Positions 1 through 4,847 of a stretch of DNA of 6,025 bases are shown one piece after another. Below the pieces are notes generated by a model. The model was given only the letters and a program-made list of their open reading frames with translations, was not told where the DNA came from and did no database searches. The number at the start of each line of letters is the position of its first letter. The stretch's first letter is position 1. Location: positions 1-6,025 of the forward strand of contig CANOCD010000079.1 in NCBI GenBank assembly GCA_947564495.1. The letters run 5' to 3'. Source of the DNA: an uncultured Angelakisella sp. (GTDB lineage Bacteria; Bacillota; Clostridia; Oscillospirales; Ruminococcaceae). A program made the position numbers and the translations under genes.

Positions 1-298
1 GCTCCTGCGGCTGGGTGTCGGCCAGGCTCGTTACCGGCCGCAGGTTGTCACTTCGCTTTTACCGGGTGCGAAAGGAAAGCCAGCCCTTCGTTCTGAACGC
101 CGTTGTATTTTTCCTGCGTCCGGTTTTGTTAGGCTCGTTCCTGGGGCCAGCGGCCTGGCTCATACATCCGTACAGACGGTCACCGCCTAGGGGTATTTCG
201 CCCGCTGCGGCGGGCGACCAAAGGCGTTGCCTTTGGAATCCACCGCCCTTTGAAAAGGGCGGCCCTAAACTTTGCCTGGCTCGATTGCTACCTTGCGC
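1..298. other. non-coding stretch downstream of thiI
   Basis: No convincing gene is seen in these 298 bases on either strand. A plus-strand frame runs through here into thiI, but its translation is low-complexity and Pro/Ser/Arg-rich where it crosses the hairpins and antisense thiI, so I treat it as noise. A minus-strand frame starting at the ATG complementary to about 164-166 gives only about 34 basic residues and has no visible ribosome binding site. The stretch contains a 5-bp stem GCCAG/CTGGC at 146-159 with loop CGGC, and a three-hairpin array at 198-262 listed separately. The 9-mer AGGCTCGTT occurs at 24-32 and 131-139. What lies left of the window edge is unknown. Confidence 0.6.
198..262. 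repeat. array of three G/C-rich hairpins after thiI
   Basis: Three near-perfect inverted repeats sit almost end to end. TCGCCCGC/GCGGGCGA (198-205/210-217) has loop TGCG. CCAAAGGC/GCCTTTGG (218-225/229-236) has loop GTT. CCGCCCTTT/AAAGGGCGG (243-251/254-262) leaves a 2-base gap, so in practice 8 bp with a TGAA loop. The gaps between hairpins are 0 and 6 bases. For a transcript leaving thiI on the minus strand the third hairpin comes first, 36 bases after the stop codon. It could end or stabilise that mRNA, but no T-tract follows it, so I do not call it an intrinsic terminator. Dispersed hairpin clusters are another explanation. Confidence 0.75.
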
Positions 299-1489
299 TT
301 ACCGCTGGCCATACCTCGGCGACAGCACCAGCAGCTCCGCCTCCTCGGCGGCCTTTGCCAGCTCCTCCGCCCCGATCCCGGCCTCCGCCTCCACCCGGGC
401 TACCTCGTCCCCCTTGGGCCGGGTCCTCGGGTGCCTCGGCGTAAACACCGTGCAGCAGTCCTCGTAGGGCAGGATCGATGTCTCAAAGGTGTCGATCTTC
501 CTGGCGATGGAAACGATCTCGCTCTTGTCCATCCCGATGGCCGGCCGCAAAACCGGCAGGGCGGTCACGCAGTCGGTCACCCCCAGAGCCTGGATGGTCT
601 GGCTGGCCACCTGCCCCAGACTCTCCCCCGTGACAAGGCCGGAGCAGTTTTCCCGGACGGCGATGGTCTCGGCGATCCGCATCATGGCCCGCCGCATGAG
701 CAGCGTGAAGTATTCCTCCGGGCACCGGTCCCGGAGTTTCTCCTGGAGCTCGGTGAAGGGCACGATGAACAGCCGCAGCCGCCCCGTGTAGGGCAGCAGC
801 TTCTCCCCCAGGGTGATGACCTTCTGCCGGGCCCGGTCACTGGTGTAGGGCGGGCTGGCAAAGTGGACGGCGATGAGCTCCAGCCCCCGCTTTGCCATCA
901 TGTACCCCGCCACCGGGCTGTCGATGCCGCCGGAAAGGAGCAGGGCCGCTTTGCCCCCCGTCCCCACCGGGATTCCCCCGGCCCCGGGCAGCTGGCGCTT
1001 GTGGAGGTAGGCGTCCTTCTCTCGGACCTCCACCGTCACCAGGACGTCGGGATTTTCCACATCCACCTTGAGGTGGCGGAACCGGGACAGGAGCAGCCCC
1101 CCCAGCTCCCGGCAGATCTCCGGGGACTTCATGGGGAAGGATTTGTCGCTTCGCTTGGCCTCCACCTTAAAGGTCCTGGCCGCCGTAAGGTCCGCCGCCA
1201 GATAATCCGGGGCGGCGGAACAGATGGCCCCCCAGTCCTTGGGGATCACCAGGGCCGGGCAGAGGGCCACGATGCCAAAGACGGTCTGGAGCCGCTCCAC
1301 CGCCTCCTCCATCCGGATCTCCTCGGAGAGGGGCTCCACGTAGACGGTGGACTGGCTCTTCCAGATGTGGAACTTCCCCAGGGGCTCCAGCCGCCGCCGG
1401 GCGTTTTTGATCATGGCGTCCTCAAAGGTGTTGCGGTTCTGGCCCTTCAGGACCAGCTCCCCGCACTTTAACAGGATGATCTCCTTCAC
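299..1489 (-). CDS. thiI: ThiI, tRNA 4-thiouridine synthase / thiamine sulfur carrier enzyme, 396 aa
   Basis: ThiI adenylates uridine 8 of tRNA and replaces its oxygen with sulfur to give 4-thiouridine, a photoprotective modification; in many bacteria it also thiocarboxylates ThiS for thiamine synthesis. It is cytosolic. The start is a GTG at 1487-1489 giving (M)KEIILLKCGELVLKG, the usual ThiI beginning, preceded by GGAGAG with good spacing. The frame stays open upstream but only antisense-like sequence is encoded there. Visible parts are an N-terminal ferredoxin-like region (about 1-60), a THUMP domain (about 60-165), and the PP-loop ATP pyrophosphatase motif SGGIDSP at 186-192. TGES follows at 287-290 and a PYEDCCTVF motif at 341-349 carries C345 and C346. 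The protein is 396 residues against about 482 in E. coli and lacks the C-terminal rhodanese domain, as in Bacillus ThiI, which receives sulfur from a dedicated desulfurase. That desulfurase is 26 bases upstream in the same operon. Confidence 0.95.
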   Translation of the reverse strand: MKEIILLKCGELVLKGQNRNTFEDAMIKNARRRLEPLGKFHIWKSQSTVYVEPLSEEIRMEEAVERLQTVFGIVALCPALVIPKDWGAICSAAPDYLAADLTAARTFKVEAKRSDKSFPMKSPEICRELGGLLLSRFRHLKVDVENPDVLVTVEVREKDAYLHKRQLPGAGGIPVGTGGKAALLLSGGIDSPVAGYMMAKRGLELIAVHFASPPYTSDRARQKVITLGEKLLPYTGRLRLFIVPFTELQEKLRDRCPEEYFTLLMRRAMMRIAETIAVRENCSGLVTGESLGQVASQTIQALGVTDCVTALPVLRPAIGMDKSEIVSIARKIDTFETSILPYEDCCTVFTPRHPRTRPKGDEVARVEAEAGIGAEELAKAAEEAELLVLSPRYGQR

Positions 1490-1515
1490 AGTCTCTCTCC
1501 TCGATCTTTCGGTCG

Positions 1516-2652
1516 TTATCGTGCCCGGGCCAACTCCTCGGTCCCCTTTTGGAGCCAGCGGCAGAATTCGTCCACTTCCTCCAGGGTGTTCTCCCGGCAG
1601 AAGCTGACCCGGATGGCGCTGTCCACCCGGGCGGGGGGCAGCCCCATGGCGGTAAGGACGTGGCTTTTCGCCCCCTTGGAGCAGGCCGACCCGCTGGAAA
1701 CGGAGATGCCCTGGCGCTCCAAGTAGTGGATCATCACCTCGGACCGGATGCCCGGCAGAGAGAAGTTCACTATATAAGGTGCGTGTTCCTTGGGGGAATT
1801 GATGCACGCCCCGGAAATTTTTTCGAGGTTTTCCGCCAGCCGCTTCTCCAGGGCGTGGAAGAGGGCCATGTTCTGGTCCCGGCGGTCCCAAAGCTCCCGG
1901 GCGGCAAAGGCCATGGCGCAGGCCCCCGGGGTGTTCTCGGTGCCCGGGTGGAAGCCCCCCTCCTGCCCCGAGCCGTACCAGAGGGGCCGCAGCCGGGTCC
2001 CCTTTTTGATGTACACCGCCCCGATGCCCTTGGGGGCGTGGAGTTTGTGCCCGCTCATGGTGACAAGGTCCACCCCCCACAGGGCGGGGAGGACCAGCAG
2101 CTTCCCGAACCCCTGGACGCAGTCGCAGTGGATGACCACCCTGGGATTCTTCCGCCGGGCGGCCCGGGCGATGGAAAGGATGTCGTTCACCGCCCCCGTT
2201 TCACTGTTCACCAGCATCACCGAGAGGAGGACCGTCTTTTCGTCCACCGCCGCCTCCACCGCCCCGGGGTCGATGACCCCCCGGCCGTCAGGGGGGAGCA
2301 GCACTGTCTCAAAGCCGTTTTCCGAAAGGTGCTTCACCGGGGCCAGCACCGACTCGTGCTCGATGGCGGTGGTGACGATCTTATTCCCCCGCTTTTTGGC
2401 GGCCAGAGCGGCCCCCAGGACAGCCAGGTTGTTCCCCTCGCTGCCGCAGGAGGTGAACCAGACCTCCTCCCGCCGGACCCCCAGGATGGAGGCCAGCTCC
2501 TCCCGGGCGGCGGTCAGAGCCTGCTCGGCCAGAAACCCCCGCCGGTGCAGGGAGGAGGGGTTGCCGTACTCCTCCCGCATCAGCTCCAGGGCCCGCCGGG
2601 CGGCCCCGTCGCTGACCCGTGTGGTGGCGCTGTTGTCAAAGTAGATCTCCAA
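1516..2652 (-). CDS. cysteine desulfurase (NifS/IscS-like, ThiI partner), 378 aa
   Basis: A PLP-dependent enzyme that converts L-cysteine to alanine and carries the sulfur as a persulfide. From the TTG at 2650-2652 it begins MEIYFDNSATT, the family's N-terminus, and AAGGAG lies 7 bases upstream. A second in-frame TTG at 2683-2685 would add 11 residues but has a poorer site. Motifs seen are EHE with the PLP-stacking H99, HCDCVQ (D177, Q180), SGHKLHAPKG with PLP lysine K203, GTENTPG (237-243), and the catalytic loop SSGSACS with C324. The short segment after C324 (SKGAKSHVLTAMGLPP) is typical of clostridial members. Two positions look odd: C178 where Ala is common, and H235 where Arg usually precedes the PGTEN/SGTEN motif. 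ThiI follows 26 bases downstream, matching the Bacillus NifZ-ThiI pairing, so sulfur delivery to ThiI is the likely main job. A role in Fe-S assembly cannot be excluded, since no scaffold gene is visible. Confidence 0.93.
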   Translation of the reverse strand: MEIYFDNSATTRVSDGAARRALELMREEYGNPSSLHRRGFLAEQALTAAREELASILGVRREEVWFTSCGSEGNNLAVLGAALAAKKRGNKIVTTAIEHESVLAPVKHLSENGFETVLLPPDGRGVIDPGAVEAAVDEKTVLLSVMLVNSETGAVNDILSIARAARRKNPRVVIHCDCVQGFGKLLVLPALWGVDLVTMSGHKLHAPKGIGAVYIKKGTRLRPLWYGSGQEGGFHPGTENTPGACAMAFAARELWDRRDQNMALFHALEKRLAENLEKISGACINSPKEHAPYIVNFSLPGIRSEVMIHYLERQGISVSSGSACSKGAKSHVLTAMGLPPARVDSAIRVSFCRENTLEEVDEFCRWLQKGTEELARAR

Positions 2653-2785
2653 AGGGCTGCTCCTTCCCTTCCTGAGTCTTTCCAAGGAGTCCCCGCAGGG
2701 ACCCCGGGGTTTTCTTCAAAGCCGAGCCGCCGGGGGGATCTTTCCCCAGGACAAAACCCCGAAAGGCCCGTGGCTCTCACAGTTA
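2653..2785 (-). promoter_or_regulatory. structured 5' leader of the desulfurase-thiI operon
   Basis: If transcription starts about 7 bases after the -10 at 2792-2797, the mRNA has a leader of roughly 130 nt with clear folding potential. A perfect 9-bp pairing joins 2753-2761 and 2705-2713 (CGGGGTTTT with AAAACCCCG on the transcript). It encloses a 5-bp hairpin (2734-2738/2743-2747). A third hairpin, 2687-2693/2698-2704, follows immediately and has one G-U pair and a 4-base loop. The ribosome binding site at 2660-2665 lies outside all three. I looked for TPP-riboswitch and T-box signature sequences and saw none, and there is no U-tract for attenuation. A regulatory role is inference. Confidence 0.45.
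2660..2665 (-). promoter_or_regulatory. ribosome binding site that fixes the TTG start of the desulfurase
   Basis: The minus strand reads AAGGAG here, separated by 7 bases from the TTG at 2650-2652. This near-ideal site, together with the conserved EIYFDNSATT directly after the start, decides for the shorter protein over the in-frame TTG at 2685. Confidence 0.8.
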
Positions 2786-2791
2786 CCTTTA

Positions 2792-2820
2792 AGTATAGCG
2801 CAATTTGGCGGGAAGTTCAA
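2792..2820 (-). promoter_or_regulatory. vegetative promoter of the desulfurase-thiI operon
   Basis: On the minus strand, -35 TTGAAC (2815-2820; 5 of 6 to TTGACA) and -10 TATACT (2792-2797; 5 of 6 to TATAAT) are separated by exactly 17 bases. The predicted start is near 2785. It stands in a locally AT-richer patch of otherwise GC-rich DNA and points at the only gene pair on this strand. Confidence 0.8.
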
Positions 2821-2915
2821 TCATTATCTTGCGTTCCGGGGAAAAAACCAAGGAAAAAGATGGAAAAGATTGGCTGTGGCGGCCCCCGCCCCCCGGAAAA
2901 ACTCCCCCCGGCCCC

Positions 2916-2944
2916 TTGTTTCTTCCCCGTCTGTCCGCTATAAT
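2916..2944 (+). promoter_or_regulatory. promoter of the Crp/Fnr-family gene
   Basis: A perfect -10 TATAAT (2939-2944) is preceded at 17 bases by a weak -35 TTGTTT (2916-2921). The predicted transcript begins near 2951, which rules out a leadered start at the in-frame TTG 2950 and supports the ATG at 2983. The weak -35 beside a perfect -10 would suit a promoter that needs an activator, but that is inference. GATA-AAA-TATC at 2952-2962 is a short palindrome just after the start point and could be an operator. Confidence 0.7.
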
Positions 2945-2982
2945 AAAGTTTGATAAAATATCCGCAAAGGGGGACGCCCTCC

Positions 2983-3645
2983 ATGCCCGACCGGCCCTCC
3001 GCCGCAAGCTACCTCTTTAACGCCGATATGGCCCCCTACCGGGAACTGTTCCTCCGCCACTGCCCCCCGCCCATGCTTATGCCCCGGGGCAACCGGGTCT
3101 GCAAGAAGGGGGTCACCAAGGGGTGGATGTACTACCTCTGCCACGGCCTGCTCAAGGTCTACTCCAGCAACTCCTACGGCTACGACCGGGTCATCGCCTT
3201 TCTCAAGGACGACAACCTCTTCGGCCTGGACTGTCTGGACCCCGGCTTGCCCTCCATCGTCACCATCGAGTGCGTCACCGACAGCTGGGTGATGCCCTTC
3301 CAAAGCGAGATGCTGGGGCGGATCATGGAGGAGGACCCCGGCTTTGCCCGGGCCCTGGTGGCCTACTACGCCAAGGTGATGCGCCAGCTCTGCTTCGACA
3401 CCGAGAACCAGAGCATCAACGACGCCAAGGTGCGGCTGGTGAACTTTCTGTACCTCTACACCCAGGCCAGCGGCAGCGGCCGGGTGGAGATGAGCCAGCA
3501 GGACTTGGCCGCCTCGGTGAACTGCTCCCGGTCCAGCGCCGCCCGGGTCTGCGGCCAGCTGAAGGAGGAAGGCATCATCCGCACCCAGGGCCGGGGCCTC
3601 ACCGTCCTGGACCCGGAACGGCTGCGGGAACTCTGCCAGCTGTGA
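2983..3645 (+). CDS. Crp/Fnr-family transcriptional regulator, 220 aa
   Basis: A cytosolic, probably dimeric DNA-binding regulator. Start: ATG 2983, with AAAGGGGG at 2966-2973 and 9 bases of spacing; the in-frame TTG at 2950 falls on the predicted transcription start. Residues about 30-105 form the cyclic-nucleotide-binding-like beta-roll (GWMYYLCHGLLKVYSS, then DNLFGLDCL). About 108-140 is the dimer helix. About 168-200 is the winged helix-turn-helix (MSQQDLAASVNCSRSSAARV followed by CGQLKEEGII). The cAMP-pocket signature of CRP and the N-terminal Cys cluster of FNR are not evident, so the ligand is unknown. It has eight cysteines (27, 40, 53, 84, 97, 137, 181, 190), two of them in the recognition region, which leaves a redox or metal signal possible. 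It is monocistronic with its own terminator. Its targets may include the macrodomain-sirtuin operon downstream; this is unproven. Confidence 0.9.
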   Translation: MPDRPSAASYLFNADMAPYRELFLRHCPPPMLMPRGNRVCKKGVTKGWMYYLCHGLLKVYSSNSYGYDRVIAFLKDDNLFGLDCLDPGLPSIVTIECVTDSWVMPFQSEMLGRIMEEDPGFARALVAYYAKVMRQLCFDTENQSINDAKVRLVNFLYLYTQASGSGRVEMSQQDLAASVNCSRSSAARVCGQLKEEGIIRTQGRGLTVLDPERLRELCQL

Positions 3646-3654
3646 CCCGACAAC

Positions 3655-3691
3655 AACGTCCCCGGGGGACCGGCTCCCTTGGGGGCGTTTT
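3655..3691 (+). terminator. intrinsic terminator of the Crp/Fnr-family gene
   Basis: AACGTCCCC (3655-3663) pairs with GGGGGCGTT (3681-3689) with one G-U pair. The stem continues inward through two G-U pairs and GGGA/TCCC (3666-3669/3675-3678) to a 5-base loop. The 3' arm runs into TTTT (3688-3691). It begins 9 bases after the stop codon, where a terminator is expected. Confidence 0.75.
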
Positions 3692-3845
3692 CATCGGGCG
3701 GGGACTTGGGCCCAGGCATCCTCCTTTGGGCCCCAAAACAGAGGTTTCACTTTGTTTTGCCGTGCTTCCCCCGGAGGGGGCAGGAAAAAATTTTTCGCCC
3801 GGCAAAGGGGCGGCAAACCCTGGCACCGTCAAAAAGTATCCTCCC
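3692..3845. other. intergenic stem-loops with an A/T tract
   Basis: No gene is seen. Three further inverted repeats are present: TTGGGCCC (3706-3713) with GGG-C-CCCAA (3728-3736, one bulged C); CCCCC/GGGGG (3768-3772/3776-3780); and CGCCC/GGGCG (3796-3800/3808-3812). Between the last two lies an A6T5 tract (3785-3795), the kind of sequence that can bend DNA. They may be back-up terminators or spacer; no function is assigned. Confidence 0.5.
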
Positions 3846-3876
3846 GGTAACCGTCCAATGGTTACCCCCCGGTAAC
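3846..3876. promoter_or_regulatory. triple GGTAACC half-site cluster, candidate operator
   Basis: GGTAACC (3846-3852) and GGTTACC (3860-3866) form a perfect 7-bp inverted repeat with a 7-base spacer. GTTACC (3861-3866) and GGTAAC (3871-3876) form a second perfect repeat, which can also be read as GTTAC-N6-GTAAC, the 5-6-5 geometry of Crp-family operators. The second palindrome is centred about 65 bases before the predicted start of the macrodomain transcript, close to where class I activators bind. The regulator is unknown. The Crp/Fnr-like protein encoded next door is one candidate; an HxlR-type regulator is another. Confidence 0.5.
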
Positions 3877-3886
3877 TACGGCACAA

Positions 3887-3902
3887 AAAAGTGCGTACTT
3901 TT
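3887..3902. promoter_or_regulatory. palindrome AAAAGT-N4-ACTTTT over the -35 box, candidate operator
   Basis: AAAAGT (3887-3892) and ACTTTT (3897-3902) are perfect 6-bp inverted repeats around GCGT. The right arm overlaps the predicted -35 at 3899-3904, so a bound protein would be expected to affect RNA polymerase access directly. A second short repeat, GCAC/GTGC (3881-3884/3891-3894), overlaps it. The binding protein is unknown. Confidence 0.5.
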
Positions 3903-3927
3903 CAAGGGGTCTTGGGTGTTGTATCAT
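3899..3927 (+). promoter_or_regulatory. promoter of the macrodomain-sirtuin operon
   Basis: -35 TTTTCA (3899-3904; 4 of 6 to consensus) and -10 TATCAT (3922-3927; 5 of 6) are 17 bases apart, giving a predicted start near 3934. It lies 101 bases before the macrodomain ATG, downstream of the terminator of the preceding gene and directly after two sets of inverted repeats. Confidence 0.65.
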
Positions 3928-3933
3928 AAGGGC

Positions 3934-4034
3934 ACAGGGACGGGGAAACGCCCCGTCCAAGCACGCCAAAAGCGAAAAAGCGGGCTGTCCCCCGTCCCGG
4001 GGATGGCCTGCCGAAGATCAAAGGAGGGACTGCC
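3934..4034 (+). promoter_or_regulatory. folded 5' leader of the macrodomain-sirtuin operon
   Basis: Two strong hairpins fill the predicted 101-nt leader. H1 is GGACGGGG/CCCCGTCC (3938-3945/3951-3958, 8 bp, loop AAACG). H2 is 3983-3992/3999-4008, 10 bp including two G-U pairs with a 6-base loop, ending 11 bases before the ribosome binding site. The 5' arm of H1, extended to 3937-3945, is also perfectly complementary over 9 bases to 3990-3998 inside H2, so a competing long-range fold is possible. AAAGGAGG (4020-4027) is free in both. No known riboswitch consensus was recognised. Switching is inference. Confidence 0.45.
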
Positions 4035-4847
4035 ATGGAACGCCTGGAGCTGATCCGGCGGCTCAACGCCATGCTCCTGGAGGAGCTGCCCCAATACCGG
4101 GACCAGGCCCGGGGATTCCCCGGGGACGAAGCCAGCCAGCGGCGGCTCCTTCGGGGGCTGATGAACCTTCGGCCGCCCCTGCCCCTGGATCGGGAGTTCC
4201 TGGACCTCCAGGACCGGCTCCTTTCCGCCGAGCGGGAGGAGAAGGGGGTGGTGGACGGGGCGGCCCTCCCCGACCTCCCCGGCCGCCCCGGGATGGCCCT
4301 CTGGCGGGGAGACATCACCCGTTTGAAGGCGGACGCCATCGTCAACGCCGCCAACTCCGCCCTGCTGGGCTGCTTCTGCCCCTGCCACGGCTGCATCGAC
4401 AACGCCATCCACTCGGCGGCGGGGCTCCAGCTCCGGGAGGAGTGCCGCCGGATCATGGAGGCCCAGGGTCATCCCGAGCCCTCGGGGCGAGCGAAAATCA
4501 CCGGGGGGCACGCCCTCCCGGCCCGGCACGTCCTCCACACCGTGGGGCCTGTCATCCGGGGGCGGGTCACATCCCAGGACCGGGAGGCCCTGGCCTCCTG
4601 CTACCGATCCTGCCTGGAACTGGCGGCGGGGCACGGGCTGGAGACGGTGGCCTTCTGCTGCATCTCCACCGGGGAGTTCCGCTTTCCCAGGGGGGAGGCC
4701 GCCGCCATCGCTGTGGAGGCTGTGGAAAACTTTCTCCGCCGGGACACATCCATCAGAAAGGTGATCTTCAATGTATTTCAAGACGAAGATGAAGCCCTCT
4801 ACCGCCGCCTCCTGGGCGGGGGCCAGGGAATTGAGACAGGCCCTTGA
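4035..4847 (+). CDS. zinc-dependent macrodomain protein-ADP-ribose hydrolase, 270 aa
   Basis: Probably removes ADP-ribose that the adjacent sirtuin attaches to protein. The start is fixed by AAAGGAGG 7 bases before the ATG. Residues 1 to about 85 are an alpha-helical extension (ERLELIRRLNAMLLEELPQY at the N-terminus), a hallmark of the bacterial macrodomains linked to SirTM. The macrodomain follows: RGDIT (91-95), NAAN (104-107), GCFCPCHGCIDNAIH (112-126), HTVGP (168-172) and the phosphate loop ISTGEFRFP (210-218). By comparison with GCF-x-P-x-H-x-C in this class, C113, H118 and C120 should hold the catalytic zinc. C115 and C117 are extra cysteines in the same loop. Its last 77 bases overlap the sirtuin gene in another frame. 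It is the first gene of the operon. Family and zinc site are well supported; substrate is inferred from context. Confidence 0.93.
   Translation: MERLELIRRLNAMLLEELPQYRDQARGFPGDEASQRRLLRGLMNLRPPLPLDREFLDLQDRLLSAEREEKGVVDGAALPDLPGRPGMALWRGDITRLKADAIVNAANSALLGCFCPCHGCIDNAIHSAAGLQLREECRRIMEAQGHPEPSGRAKITGGHALPARHVLHTVGPVIRGRVTSQDREALASCYRSCLELAAGHGLETVAFCCISTGEFRFPRGEAAAIAVEAVENFLRRDTSIRKVIFNVFQDEDEALYRRLLGGGQGIETGP
4757..4764 (+). promoter_or_regulatory. ribosome binding site of the sirtuin gene inside the macrodomain gene
   Basis: AAAGGTGA lies 6 bases before ATG 4771 and within macrodomain codons. The next in-frame ATG (4789) has no comparable site. The 4771 start also puts the GAGAG nucleotide-binding motif at residue 34, about where it falls in Streptococcus SirTM as I recall it. 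Both points support the long overlap. Confidence 0.65.

Noticed and set aside
15..467. 150-residue plus-strand frame at the left edge
   Set aside because: It crosses the hairpin array and then runs antisense to thiI, and the translation is low-complexity with no domain.
1490..2080. In-frame N-terminal extension of thiI giving a 593-residue protein
   Set aside because: The extra part overlaps the desulfurase gene in another frame and has no domain character, while the GTG at 1489 has a ribosome binding site and the conserved ThiI N-terminus.
2653..2785. TPP riboswitch or T-box upstream of the thiI operon
   Set aside because: Neither the conserved thi-box sequences nor the T-box sequence is present, despite clear folding potential.
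272..2943. Long plus-strand frames opposite thiI and the desulfurase
   Set aside because: They are Pro/Gly/Arg/His-rich shadows of GC-rich genes on the other strand, without ribosome binding sites or recognisable domains.
2950..2982. TTG start at 2950 for the Crp/Fnr-family protein
   Set aside because: It coincides with the predicted transcription start and lacks a ribosome binding site; ATG 2983 has a good one.
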